64,000 nucleotides of DNA from Chlorocebus sabaeus (lineage: Eukaryota; Chordata; Mammalia; Primates; Cercopithecidae), in the NCBI RefSeq assembly GCF_047675955.1, contig NC_132923.1:88471137-88535136 (forward strand), in the 5' to 3' direction. The translations under genes and the position numbers were made by a program. The notes beneath the pieces were generated by a model that saw nothing but the letters and a program-made list of their open reading frames with translations, had not been told where the DNA came from and made no database searches. The stretch's first letter is position 1; every line of letters begins with the position of its first letter. Positions 1 to 11,672 of the stretch are shown piece by piece.

Positions 1-44
1 GAGACTGGAGCTGTTCCTATTCGGCCATCTTGCTCCGCCCCCCC
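1..44 (-). mobile_element. 5' end of an antisense L1 that extends left of the window
   Basis: Reverse complement reads 'gcaagatggccgaataggaa' then 'cagctccagtctc', the start of the young-type L1 5' UTR. The G-rich start lies at 44, so the L1 body runs leftwards out of the window. An intact 5' end suggests a full-length copy. Confidence 0.88.
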
Positions 45-223
45 ACATTGAGTTTTCACAAAGTGAACCCATGTGTGAACAGCATCCAGGTCATAGACAT
101 GACATTATCAGCACTCTAGAAATGTCTCTGGTGCCTCTTTTCAGTCACTACACTCTCTACTCTTCTAATATCTCACAAAATATAAATTAATTTTGTTTTT
201 GAATGTTTTATAAATTGAATCAT

Positions 224-225
224 AT

Positions 226-260
<35 letters not shown>

Positions 261-263
261 TTT
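224..263. repeat. (TTTA)n simple repeat
   Basis: About ten TTTA units at the junction with the following antisense Alu, probably grown from its poly(A) tail and target site. Confidence 0.92.
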
Positions 264-510
264 GAGACAGAGTCTTGTAGTATCGCCCAGGCTAGAGTGC
301 AGTGGTGCGATCTTGGCTCACTGCAAGCTCTGCCTCCCAGGTTCACAAATTCTCCTGCCTTAGCCTCCCAAGTAGCTGGGACTACAGGCATCTGCCACCA
401 TGCCTGGCTAATTATTTTGTATTTTTAGGAGAGATGGAGTTTCACTGTGTTAGCCAGGATGGTCTCGATCTCCTGACCTTGAGATCTGCCTGCCTCAGCC
501 TCTCAAAGTG
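261..510 (-). mobile_element. Alu, antisense, 5' truncated
   Basis: Runs from 'tttgagacagagtcttgtag' to 'cagcctctcaaagtg' and lacks the last 35 or so bases (the sense 5' end of Alu). Old-looking with many CpG losses. Confidence 0.9.
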
Positions 511-589
511 ATATTTATTCTTTTGTATCTGATTTCTTTTGGTTAATGTTTGTGACATGCATGTGCTTCATTTTCACTGCTGTATAGCT

Positions 590-803
590 GCAGTCAACAA
601 ACTATGTCGCAGAGGCAAATTCTAGCTATTTTTTAAAAACAATTTTATTGCAGTATGAATATACTCATTTGTATACATGTTACCCATGACTGATCTTAAA
701 CTACAACAGCAGAGGTGAGAATTGTAACAGAGATCCCATAGTATACAAATCTGAACATATTTCCTACCTGGCTCTTCACAAGAAAAGTTTGCCAACCCCT
801 TCT
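590..803. mobile_element. Small non-autonomous DNA transposon (hAT-like)
   Basis: The ends 'cagtcaacaaacta' (about 592) and 'agtttgccaacccc' (about 787) are a degraded inverted pair. The interior ('cccatgactgatcttaaact', 'cctggctcttcacaagaaaa') matches a common MER-type element ending in GGTCRGCAAACT. I do not assign the exact family. Confidence 0.6.
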
Positions 804-923
804 TTGGCATTTGTATTCTTCCAAAATAATACCATAATCAGTTTATTCTACTTTTAATTGTAGGCTAATACTAATAGTGCTACCATAGACAATATATTGT
901 GTATATTCTTTGGTGAACATGTA

Positions 924-1967
924 CACAGTAGTCCTCCTTATCTTTAGGGGATATGTTCCTAGACACCTTAGTGGATGCCTGAAACCACAGATGTACTGAA
1001 CTTGCATTCTGTCGGTTAGAACATGTTTCCATCCATGGCTTCTGCCTACAAATTTAATGCCTTTCTCAACTTAACTAAGCACTTATCAAGCACCATGCCA
1101 TAACTCTTTTTTTTTTTTTTTTTTTTTTTGAGATGGAGTGTCGCTCTGTCGCCCGGGCTGGAGTGCAGTGGCCGGATCTCAGCTCACTGCAAGCTCCGCC
1201 TCCCGGGTTCACGCCATTCTTCTGCCTCTGCCTCTGAAGTAGCTGGGACTACAGGCGCCCGCCACCTCGCCCGGCTAGTTTTTTGTATTTTTTTAGTAGA
1301 GACGGGGTTTCACCGTGTTAGCCAGGATGGTCTCAATCTCCTGACCTCGTGATCCGCCCGTCTCGGCCTCCCAAAGTGCTGGGATTACAGGCTTGAGCCA
1401 CCGCGCCCAGCCTGCCATAACTTTTTATAGTTTGAAGTGTGACAGCAAAACTAGTATGAACTTTTTTTTTCCTTCTTTACAATCCCAGGAATAGAAGATT
1501 AGTTCTTACCATAGATTATATCTCTCTCAGAATACATGTTTTTTCTTTCCAAGTCAAGAACTTTCACTTTTTCACTTAAAGGAGCACTTTACTGCTTTGC
1601 TTTGGCATATCCAAATGACCAGCATCACTATTGTGCTTTGGCGCTATTGCTAAGTAAACTAAGAGTAACCTGAATGCAAGCATTACAATACTACCACAGT
1701 CAATCTAATAGCTGAGATGGCTGCTTAGTGACAAATAGGCAAGTAGTGTATACAGCATGGATATGCTGGACAAAAGGATGATTCATGTCCTGGGCAGATG
1801 GAGCAGGACAGCATAAGATTTTATCATGCTACTCAGAATGATGTGCAGTTTAAAACTAATGAATTATTTATTTCTGGAATTTTCCATTTAATATTTTTTA
1901 GGCTACTGTTGACCACAGATTATTGAAACCATGGGAAGTGGAACTGATGATTAGGGAGACTACTGTG
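924..1967 (+). mobile_element. Tigger-type DNA transposon (Tc1/mariner class), interrupted by an Alu
   Basis: The left end 'cagtagtcctccttatcttt' and right end '...ttagggagactactgtg' are inverted copies, flanked by TA as expected for Tc1/mariner insertion. Inner 'gtggatgcctgaaaccacag' is typical of the MER44/Tigger7-like group. No transposase frame is left. It is inserted in the old antisense L1. Confidence 0.75.
1107..1412 (-). mobile_element. Young Alu of Old World monkey AluYR type, antisense
   Basis: Full length, with tgccataact at 1096-1105 and 1413-1422 as target-site duplication. Diagnostic-looking variants on this strand: 'cagtggccggatctcagctc', 'cacctcgcccggctagtttt', 'ggtctcaatctcctgacctc' and 'ggcttgagccaccgcgc'. 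This combination is one I know from macaque and baboon AluY copies. It interrupts the Tigger element. Confidence 0.93.
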
Positions 1968-3492
1968 TGTATTCTGGCTGGAAATATAACTAAAAGCGGA
2001 TTGTCAAGTCATAAGGGAGGTGTCTCTTCATCTGTAGAAGATAATGCCAAAAAGATTTCAAAGTGTTCCAGTATCAGTGTTTGAGAATTCTAGTTTCTCC
2101 CCATCCTTGCTAGCACACTGTATTTATGTTTTGTTTTGTTTTCCCAATACCACTGTTCCAGAGGGTGTAAATTGATAATGTGTCGTGGTTATGCTTTGCA
2201 CATTCTGAAAGTGTGTTATTGGATACATACAGATTTAGAAAGTGTTTTGTTCTTGTCTGTTGACCTATTTATTATTGTAAATGTCTTTGTTTCTGGGAAA
2301 GCTTCTTGTCTGCAAATATTGTTTATCTGACAATTTTATAGTCACACCAACTTTCTTTGGGGTAATGTTGCTTGGTATTTCTTTTTCATCCTTTTACTCT
2401 CACCCTACTTGTATCTTTATATTTAAGGTATGTTTCTTATATAAGAAGGTTTTATATTATTTAACTTTTCTTTCGATTTACTTACTGTAATCGTTTAATT
2501 ACTTGATATTGTTGGATTTGTACCCTATCTGATAAATCTGTTTATATTTCTTTTTTATCTCCTTCATACTTTATTTGACATTAAGATAGTTTTGTTCTTT
2601 TTTTATTTTTGACTTATGGAGTGCTTATTTTTTAAATAGTTACCGAACAAATTATGTATGCTTTATTACAGTCTAATACAATTTTTTAACCAATGTTTTG
2701 ATAATTCTAAATTAGAGTATTTGCATTCCATTTATATTCTTTCCTCTTTAAAGTTATTGATGTTATGCATTTAATTCTACATCTATTTTTGACTCCACAG
2801 TATATTGCTACTATTGTTTTGTATGGTAATATTGTTTTATATTTACTTACATACTTATCTTTTCTGGTGATCTTTGTTTTTGGATTCTGTTTCCATTTTA
2901 GATAATTTCTCATTTGCATGGAAAATTCTCTTTAGTGTTTTGTTTGTTTGTTTGTTTTTTAGTGCAGGCCTACTGTGGACAATTTTTGTCATCTTTAATT
3001 GTCTTAAGTATCTACTAAATTTGTGAGTAATTTTTTCTCCCTCGGTATAGATGTCTACTTTGGCAGCTGTTTTTCTTCCTACACTTTAAAGGCACTATTC
3101 TATTATCTGATATCTTCCATCATTTTGTTGAGAAGTGTGTTGTTAGTCTTATTCTTGTTCTTTTGAAAGTAATGTCGTTTATCTCTGGCTTCTTTTCTTT
3201 GCTCTTCAGAGATGTAGTTTTATGTATTAACCTGCTTGGCGTACTCAGACTTTCTTCACTCAATCTTAGCTAAAAGGATAAGGAGCAATTCAGAGCATCT
3301 TGAATCTGTAAATTCATGACTTATATTGCTTGGGACATTCTAGCTCATTATCTCTTCAAATCTGTCTTATTAACCATTATTTCTTACTCTTTGGGTGTTC
3401 AATTACATCTGTTAAATCTTTTGATTGTGTCCCGCAAGTTTCTTGCGCTCTTTCCTTTTTTTATCATTCTATTTGCTATTTTACTGTGGATA
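1968..3492 (-). mobile_element. Old L1 (L1M), antisense, ORF2 5' and ORF1 region
   Basis: Antisense L1 landmarks are 'tttttagtgcaggcctactg' (2958 onward) and 'ttatctctggcttcttttct' (about 3178), which correspond to the old L1 ORF region read backwards. Frames are destroyed. Confidence 0.65.
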
Positions 3493-3668
3493 GAAGAGAA
3501 CAGAATCCAGGACTATCTCCACATAAACACAGTGGAGGGGTAAAGAATGGCTTTTAAAGAAAGATGCCAGGTCATAATCATTTGACAAGCAACGCTTCTG
3601 ATGCTTGTACAAGGGTGGAGTGACAAAACATGAGTTTTATGAGGCTTTAGATACATAGCCAGTTTCAC
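3493..3668. repeat. 176-bp inverted repeat, left arm
   Basis: The reverse complement matches 4999-5174 over its entire 176 bp with one mismatch that I can find (aacgc here, aatgc in the other arm read in the same sense). It breaks an otherwise continuous antisense L1, so this arm looks like the inserted copy. Confidence 0.95.
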
Positions 3669-3985
3669 TGGCTTATGAACCTTATAGTTCACTAATCTTG
3701 TCTTCTACTCATTCTGATCTGCTGTTAAATTCATCTATTATATTAGTTAATTTATTTTAGTAATTATATTTTTTAGATCTAAAATGTCTCCTTCGTTCAT
3801 TTTTATAGACACCACTTTTTGCAAGTCTTAAATTTTTTCTGTTTTGCCCAACTTTTCACCTATTTTCTTGACCAAATTAATCCTAATTACTTTAAAGGTC
3901 TTCTAATACCTGGATTCTGTTTGTGATCTCGCTTACCAATAATATTGTCCTGACTCTTTGTATACTACTTATTATTTTAGAGCTA
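3669..3985 (-). mobile_element. Old L1, antisense, continuing past the left inverted-repeat arm
   Basis: 'gttcactaatcttgtcttct' and 'gatctgctgttaaattcatc' follow the standard antisense L1 ORF1 order, showing that the 176-bp arm was inserted within this element. Confidence 0.6.
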
Positions 3986-4998
3986 AATTCTAGACATTCT
4001 ATGTCTATTCCTCTTCTAAGCAGGTAGCATCAAAGGCTAATAACCTTGATCCAAAAGGGACTGAACCAGGGTCAGTCTCTACTGATGATTTGGTGATTCT
4101 CAATTTGTCCTTAGTCAAAGTCCTGATAAATCGCAGTTGAGTCTTTTCAGGGCAGTAGCCTCCAGTGTTTTCAAATTATTAACCTTTTAGGTCCTTATCT
4201 TTTCAGTACCGAGAGACTGAGGCAATTTTTGTACTGCTAAAAGGTTTTAGGCTTAGTTTATTATATTTTCACACTAGCAAGCTTCAGAAATTGGTCATGT
4301 ATTTCAGTCCCCTACTCTCTGGTTTTGTCACTGTATCTCTGCATAATTACCAGTTATGTTGAGCAGTATCAGCTCTATGGCAAAGACCAGTTTCTACTAA
4401 TCTCAGAAATCAAGTGTCCTCAGGGTAAAAGGTACTTGCAAGTAGTCAAATGTCAACTCATCGGTTCTTTTCTAGGCTTTCAATTCTCAAATGTTGTTAA
4501 AGTCATTCTTTGTGATACATTTTAAGTAACATATGATTGTAAGACATGTTTTGTTTGCTTTTCAGAGACTTTGGATTAGCTTATTTTACCCCCAACCTGG
4601 CACAGCTTGAGAATTTAAACAATATCTTGACAAGGAACTTTTATATATTTGAGGCCTTTCCTGTTTTCAGTTTTACCTCTTAGCCTTGTGTGATTCTCAC
4701 ACTAAAAACATCTTGCCTATTTCTCCATTCTTAGAAATAGCCTTAGCATCTGTTGCCAAGATCCAATTTTTTATCCTAGGTAGTCCCAGATTTTCAACTA
4801 TCTCCAGGTTAAAAACCTTTATAGTCTCAACAATCAACGTTTTGGTTCTTGTGTTTTCAGGGCCTGTGCCCTGGTAGATCCTTATCTTTTAAGTGTCATG
4901 AGACAGCAGGAAGATACATTTTGCTTTTCAGATGTGTTTGGTGTAGCTTTATACCCTCTGGTCCTAAGCAACTTCTTAAGTCAACAAATACAATAATT
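3986..4998. other. About 1 kb with no assigned repeat or gene
   Basis: No Alu, LTR end or L1 ORF signature is evident. 'caggatagcatc'-like low-complexity features are absent and translations are short. It could be the 5' UTR of the old antisense L1 or single-copy DNA. It leads without a break into the right arm of the inverted repeat and is therefore the probable source of the duplicated 176 bp. Confidence 0.5.
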
Positions 4999-5174
4999 GT
5001 GAAACTGGCTATGTATCTAAAGCCTCATAAAACTCATGTTTTGTCACTCCACCCTTGTACAAGCATCAGAAGCATTGCTTGTCAAATGATTATGACCTGG
5101 CATCTTTCTTTAAAAGCCATTCTTTACCCCTCCACTGTGTTTATGTGGAGATAGTCCTGGATTCTGTTCTCTTC
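4999..5174. repeat. 176-bp inverted repeat, right arm
   Basis: Partner of 3493-3668. It is continuous on its left with the unassigned 1-kb block and meets a different antisense L1 piece on its right at about 5175. Confidence 0.95.
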
Positions 5175-6181
5175 CATTGCGATTGTATATATGTGAGTCA
5201 TTCTTGATTTTCTTCTATTTTATTGGTTTAATTATCTATTTTTGTACTAACGTAGTTTCTCAATTTACTATAGGTTTTATAGTAACTCTTTATATCTAAT
5301 GACGTAACTCCTTCACCATTGTTCTTGCTTCAAAATTGCTTTTGTTATTCTTGGTTCTTTTAATTTCCATCTGTATGTCAAAATCATCAGCTTGCCAGAA
5401 CCCACTGAGATTTTGATTGAGACTACATTGAATCTATACTTTGATTGGAGGAGAACTGGCATCTTAACAATATTCAGTTTTCCAGTGCATGACATTGTGT
5501 CTTTATTAATTTAGATCTTTAATTTCCACCAATAATTTGTGATAATTTTCATTTCATAGGTCTAGCATGTCTTTCTATATATTTAGCTCTAGATGTTTGA
5601 TATTTTTATGCTATTATACATTATACCTTTTACAATTCTATCTTTTTTTTTTTTTTGGTATGATGAATGTCATTTACCTGTTTTCAGTGATCTGTAATCC
5701 ACTGACCTACCTACATTCATTCATTAATGTTAATATACATTGTAGTTTTTGAATTTTTGAGCGTTCTAATATATAGTAATATAATCTGTAAATAATGCTA
5801 GTTTTAAATCTCCCACTTTAATCGTTATGCATTTTATTTATTTTTCTTGTTTTGTTATGTTATTTAGGGTTTCTAAAATAGTATCAAATAGAAGTGGTGA
5901 TAGTTTCTTGTTCAACATGAAAGACGAAAAGTTTTTATAATTTGAAATTAAATATGATACTTTTTGTAGATTTCTTGTCGGTATTCTTTGTCAGATTACA
6001 GAAATTCCTTATTTTCTAATATTTTTTATTTTAAAAAATTACAAATATAAAGTTTTATTCCATTGTACCTACTGAGGTGATTATTCTGCTACCCCTCCTT
6101 ATTTTAATATAGCAAATTACTTGATTTTCAAGTCTTAAACCATGGTCACATTCTTGAAACAAATCTCTTGGTCATGATTTT
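5175..6181 (-). mobile_element. Old L1, antisense, ORF2 3' half
   Basis: 'gagattttgattgagactac' and 'ggcatcttaacaatattcag' are the antisense of the conserved ORF2 C-terminal half. The element resumes after the sense L1 insertion at about 7650. Confidence 0.75.
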
Positions 6182-7243
6182 CTTAAAAACATTAGACCTA
6201 AAACCATAAAAACCCTAGAAGATAACCTAGGTCATACCATTCAGGACATAGGCATGGGCAAGGTCTTCATGTCTAAAACACCAAAAGCAATGGCAACAAA
6301 AGCCACAATGGACAAATGGGATCTAATTAAACTAAAGAGCTTCTGCACAGCAAAAGAAACTACCATCAGAGTGAACAGGCAACCTACAGAATGGGAGAAA
6401 ATTTTTGCAATCTACTCATCTGACAAAGGGCTTATATCCAGAACCTACAAAGAACTCAATCAAATTTACAAGAAAAACACAAACGACCCCATCAAAAGTG
6501 GGCAAAGGCTATGAACAGACACTTCTCAAAAGAAGATATTTATGCAGTCAACAGACACATGAAAAAATGTTCATCATCACTCGCCATCAGAGAAATGCAA
6601 ATCGAAACCACAACGAGATACCATCTCACACCAGTTAGAAGGGCGATCATTAAAAAGTCACAAAACAACAGATGCTGGAGAGGATGTGAAGAAATAGAAA
6701 TACTTTTACACTGTTGGTGGGACTGTAAACTAGTTCAACCATTGTGGAAGACAGTGTGTAGATTTCTCAAGGATCTAGAACTAGAAATACCATTTGACCC
6801 AGCCATCTCATTACTGGGTATATACCCAAAGGAATATAAATCGTGCTGCTATAAAGACACATGCACACGTATGTTTATTGCGGCATTATTCACAATAGCA
6901 AAGACTTGGAATCAACCCAAATGTCCATCAGTGACAGATTGGATTAAGAAAATGTGGCACGGCCAGGCGCGGTGGCTCACGCTTGTAATCCCAGCACTTT
7001 GGGAGGCCGAGGTGGGCGGATCACGAGGTCAGGAGATCGAGACCACAGTGAAACCCTGTCTCTACTAAAAATACAAAAAATTAGCCGGGCGTGGTGGTGT
7101 GCACCTGTAGTCCCAGCTACTCAGGAGGCTGAGGCAAGAGAATGGCGTGAACCCAGGAGGCGGAGCTTGCAGTGAGCCGAGGTCCAGATCACGCCACTGC
7201 ACTCCAGCCTGGGCTACAGAGCGAGACTCTGTCTCAAAAAAAA

Positions 7244-7275
<32 letters not shown>

Positions 7276-7650
7276 AGAAAATGTGGCACATCTACACCAT
7301 GGAATACTATGCAGCCATAAAAAAGGATCAGTTCGTGTCCTTTGTAGGGACATGGATGCAGCTGGAAATCATCATTCTCAGCAAAATATTGCAAGAACAG
7401 AAAACCAAACATCACATGTTCTCAATCATAGATGGGAATTGAATAATGAGATCACTTGGACACAGGAAGGGGAACATCACACACTGGAACCTATTGTGGG
7501 GGGGGGGAGGGATAGCATTAGGAGATATACCTAATGTAAATGATGAGTTAATGGGTGTAGCACACCAACATGGCACATGTATACATATGTAACAAACCTG
7601 CACATTTTGCACATGTACCCTAGAACTTTAAGTATAATAATAATTAAAAA
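6182..7650 (+). mobile_element. 5'-truncated L1PA-type 3' end, sense, with Alu inside
   Basis: Begins inside ORF2 with 'acctaaaaccataaaaaccc' and runs through the ORF2 C-terminus and 3' UTR ('atggcacatgtatacatatg') to an A-rich tail. The ORF2 frame is readable in long blocks (MGKVFMSKTPKAMATKATMD; TRMFIAALFTIAKTWNQPKC) but is cut by the Alu at 6961 and by frameshifts. It lacks ORF1, endonuclease and reverse transcriptase, so it is dead. Confidence 0.92.
6961..7274 (+). mobile_element. AluY-type element, sense, in the L1 3' end
   Basis: Starts 'ggccaggcgcggtggctcac' and ends in a long A-rich tail. aagaaaatgtggcac at 6946-6960 and 7275-7289 is an exact 15-bp target-site duplication, so the insertion point is exact. 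Confidence 0.97.
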
Positions 7651-8104
7651 AGACATATCCTAGCAGATGAAAACATAGAATAATTAAACTAATCAATAAA
7701 CAAACTGATTTATATAAAAAATATAATCACTGGTTTCAATTTGCTAATACTATACCTAAGATTTTTGCATCCAAGTTAATGACAGTGATTGGTCTGCAAG
7801 TTTCCTTTCTTGTAATATTCTCCTCAGATTTTGGCTGACCTCATAAAAAGGAAATATTGATTGGAAAATATTCCCAGCCTTTCTCAGGCAGCATCTATGC
7901 GAGATTATTTCCTTCTTAAAATGTTTCAAACAAGCCTGTTTTTGTGGGATAGTTTTCAGTAATGGATATAATTTCTTTAATATCAACAGTTATTTGGGTT
8001 TTCTATAACTTGGTCAGTTTTATTAGGAATTTTCCTGTTTCATTTATATTATCAAACTGAATGATATAAAGATTTTCATGATATCTTCCTATGCTATTTT
8101 TTCT
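7651..8104 (-). mobile_element. Old L1, antisense, ORF2 segment
   Basis: 'gcatccaagttaatgacagt' and 'ggctgacctcataaaaagga' are antisense ORF2, continuing the element left of the sense L1. It is split again by the long L1 that starts at 8105. Confidence 0.7.
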
Positions 8105-8329
8105 TAAATATTTTTACTTTTATTTTAGGTTCAGGGGTACATGTACAGATTTGTTATATAGGTAAACTCATGACTCATGACTTTGTTCTACAGAATATTT
8201 CCTCACAGGGGTACTAAGCATAGTAGTTGACTTTTTTTTTTCTTGAACTTCTCTCTCCTCTTCTCCTCCTCCCTTGAGGAGGCTCCATGGTCTGTTGTTG
8301 CCCTCTTTTTGTCCATGTGTTCTCATTAA

Positions 8330-8710
8330 TTAGCTCTCACTTATAGGTGAGAACATGTGGTATTTGATTTTATGTTCCTGCAATACTTTGCTAAGGATAA
8401 TGGCCTCCAGCTCCATCCATGTTCCTGCAAAGGATGTGATCTCTTTCTTTTTAATGGTTGCATAGTATTCCATGGTATATATGTACCACATTCTCTTTAT
8501 CCAGTCTACTGTTGATGGGCAGTTAGACTGATTACATGTCTTTGCTATTGTGAATGGTGCTGCAGTGAATGTACACATGCATGTATCTTTGTGGCAGAAT
8601 AGTTTATATTCATTTGAATATATACCCAGGCATGGGATCACTGGGTTGAATGGTAGTTCTGTCTTAGGTTCTGTCTTAGGTTTTTGAGGAATCACCATAC
8701 TGTCTTTCAC
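8330..8710 (-). pseudogene. L1 ORF2 C-terminal remnant
   Basis: A 126-codon block of the ORF2 C-terminal region is open: LPFNPVIPCLGIYSNEYKLF, then CMCTFTAAPFTIAKTCNQSN and MEYYATIKKKEITSFAGTWM. It belongs to the antisense L1 of 8105-15655. The upstream reverse transcriptase is separated from it by stops, so this is no longer a gene. Confidence 0.85.
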
Positions 8711-9439
8711 AATGGTTGAACTAATTTACACTCCAACCAACAGTGTATAAACATTCCTTTTGTCTGCAGTCTTACCAACATCTGTTATTTTTTGACTTTT
8801 TAATGACTGCCATTCTGACTGATGTGCGATGCTATCTTATTGTTGTTTTTATTTGAATTTCTCTGATGATTAGTGATATTGTACAGTTTTTCATATACTT
8901 GTTGGTGCATTATATGCCTTCTTTTGAAAAGTGTTCATGTCCTTTGCCCAATTTTTAATGGGATTGTTCATTTTTTGCTTATGTGTTTATTTAAGTTCCC
9001 TGTAGATTCTAGATGTTAGATGTTTGTCAGATGTATCGTTTACAAATATTTTCTTCCTTTCTGTAAGTTGTCTGTTTACTCTGTTAATAGTTTCTTTTGC
9101 TGTGCAAAACCTCTTTCATTGAATTAGGCCTCATTTGTCATTTTTGCTTTTGTTGCAATTGCTTTGGACATTTTCTATCATGAAATCTTTGCCTGTTCCT
9201 ATGTCAAAAATGGTATTGCCTAGGTTATCTTCCAGAGTTTTTACAGGTATAGGGTTTACATTTAGGTCTTTAATCAATCTTGAGTTGATTTTTGCATATG
9301 GTCTAAGAAAGTGGTCCAGTTTCAATCTTCAGCTATCCAGTTATTCTAGCACCATTTTTTGAGTAGGGAATCCTTTCCCCATTGCTTGTTTTTGTCAGCT
9401 TTGTCAAAGATCAGATGGCTGTAGGTGAGTGGCTTTATT

Positions 9440-9442
<3 letters not shown>

Positions 9443-9473
<31 letters not shown>

Positions 9474-9753
9474 AGACGGAGTCTCGCTGTGTCACCCAGG
9501 CTGGAGTGCAGTGGCGCGATCTCGGCTCACTGTAAGCTCCGCCTCCCGGGTTTACGCCATTCTCCTGCCTCAGCCTCCGAGTAGCTGGGACTACAGACGC
9601 CCACCACCACGCCGGGCTAGTTTTTTGTATTTTTTAGTAGAGACGGGGTTTCACCATGTTAGCCAGGATGGTCTCAATCTCCTGACCTCGTGATCCACCC
9701 GCTTCGGCCTCCCAAAGTGCTGGGATTACAGGCTTGAGCCACCGCGCCCGGCC
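9443..9753 (-). mobile_element. Young Alu, Old World monkey AluYR-like, antisense
   Basis: A poly(T) of about 30 opens the element. Exact target-site duplication gtggctttatttct lies at 9429-9442 and 9754-9767. Variants 'ggctagttttttgtattttt', 'ggtctcaatctcctgacctc' and 'ggcttgagccaccgcgcccg' match the monkey-type set seen at 1107-1412. Confidence 0.95.
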
Positions 9754-10378
9754 GTGGCTTTATTTCTTGACTCTCTCTTCTGTTCTATTGGCCTGTGTGT
9801 CTACTTTTGTACCAGTACCATGGTGTTTTGGTTACTCTAGCCTTGTAGTATGGTTTGAGGTCGGGCAGTGTGATTCTTCCAGGTTTTTTTTTTTTTTTTT
9901 GCCCAGAATTGCCTTGGCTTTTCAGGCTCTTTTTTGTTCCATATGAATTTTAGAATAGTTTTTTGCTAATTATTTGAAGAATGTCATTGGTAGTTTGATA
10001 GGAATAGCATTGAATTTGTAAATTGCATTGAACAGTATGGTAATTTTTTAATGATATTTATTCTTCCTATCCATGAGCAGGGGATTTTCTGCCATTTTTT
10101 GGTGTCAATTCTGATTTTTTTTAGCAGTTTTATAATTCTCATTGTAGAGATCTTTCACCTCCCTCGTTAGCTGTACGTCTTGGTATTTTATTCTTTTTGT
10201 GGCAGTTGTGAATGGTATTGCGTTCCTGATTTGGCTCTTGGCTTGGGTGCTGGTAGTGAATAGGAATGCTACTGATTTTTGTACATTGATTTTGTATCCC
10301 AGAACTTTACCCAAGTTGCTTATCAGCTCAAGGAGCTTTGGGGCCAAGATCATGGGGTTTTTAAAATACAAAATAATG

Positions 10379-11197
10379 TCATATACACACAGGGATCGTT
10401 TTACTTCTTCTTTTCCTATTTGGATGCCTTTTGTTTCTTTCTCTTGCCTGATTGCTGTGGCCAGGACTTAAAATATTATGTTGAATAGGAGTGGTGAGAG
10501 AGGGCATCCTTGTGCCGATTTTCAAGCGGAATGCTTCCAGCTTTTTCCCATTCAGTGTGATGTTAGTTGTGGGTTTGTCATTGATGGCTCTTACTGTTTT
10601 GAAGTATATTCTTTCAATGCCAAGCTTCTTTAGGGTTTTTAACATGAAAGATTGTTGAATTTTGTCAAAAGCCTTTTCTGTATTCATTGATATAATCATA
10701 TGGTTTTTGTCTTTAGTTCTGTTTATGCAATGAGTCACATTTATTGATTTGCATATGTTGAACTAACCTTGCATCCCAGGGATTAAAGTCTACTTGATTA
10801 TGGTGGCTAAGCTTTTTGATGTGCTACTGGATTCAGTTTGCTGGTATTTGGTTGAGGATTTTTGCTTCTATGTTCATCAAGGGTACTGGGGGGAAGTTTT
10901 CTTTTTTGTTGTGTCTCTTCCAGGTTTTGGTATCAGGATGGTACTGGCCTCATTGAATGAGTTGAGGAGGAGTACCTCCTCCTGAATTTTGGGGAATAGT
11001 TTTAGTAGGAATGGTACCAGCTCTTCTTTGAACATCTGGTAGAATTTGGCTGTGAATCTATCTGATTCTTGGCTCTTTTTGGTTGGTAGGCTATCGATTA
11101 CTGAATCAGTTTCAAAGCTTGTTATTGGTCTGTTCACAGATTCTATTTCTTCCATGTTTAGTCTTGGGAGGATATGTATGTCCAGGAGTTTATCCAT
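10379..11197 (-). pseudogene. L1 ORF2 reverse transcriptase remnant
   Basis: Two open blocks cover part of the RT domain: MDKLLDIHILPRLNMEEIES...PGRDTTKKK (11197-10877) and KNHMIISMNTEKAFDKIQQS (from 10738). The first catalytic aspartate position is Asn here (NTEKAFDKIQ). Frameshifts lie between the blocks, so no enzyme can be made. Confidence 0.85.
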
Positions 11198-11672
11198 TTC
11201 TTCTAGATTTTCTAGTCTGTGTGTATAGAGGTATTCATAGTAATCTCTGATGGTTATTGGTATTTCTGTGGAACAGTAGTAATATTCCCTTTGTCATTTC
11301 TTATAGTGTTTATCTGGATATGCTCTCTTTTCTTGTTCATTTGTCTAGCTGGCTGTCTTATTAATTTTTTAAAGAAACCAATTCCTAGATTTGTTTATCT
11401 TTTGTATGTTTTCTTATATCTCTGTTTCCATCAGTTCAGCTCTGATTTTGGTTATTCCTTGTCTTCTGCTACCTTTAGAGTTTGTTTGCTCTTGTTTCTC
11501 TATCTCTTCTAGTTGTGATGTTATGTTGTTTGTTTGAGATCTTTCTAACTTTTTGATGCAGGTATTCAGTGCTATAAATTTCCCTCTTAACACTGCCTCA
11601 CCTGTGTCCCAGAGATTCTGATGTGCTGTGTCTTTGTTCTCATTAATTTCAAAGAACTTCTTAATTCCTGAC

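Larger units (their letters stand above)
45..923 (-). mobile_element. Old L1 (L1M) 3' portion, antisense, interrupted
   Basis: Stretches such as 'gtgaacccatgtgtgaacag' and 'ttcattttcactgctgtata' match the antisense 3' part of old mammalian L1. It is interrupted by an Alu (261-510) and a small DNA transposon (about 590-803), and continues after the Tigger element at 1968. Confidence 0.65.

Noticed and set aside
6511..7068. 185-codon open frame
   Set aside because: It is L1 ORF2 C-terminus running into an AluY inserted at 6961; a chimera of repeats, not a gene.
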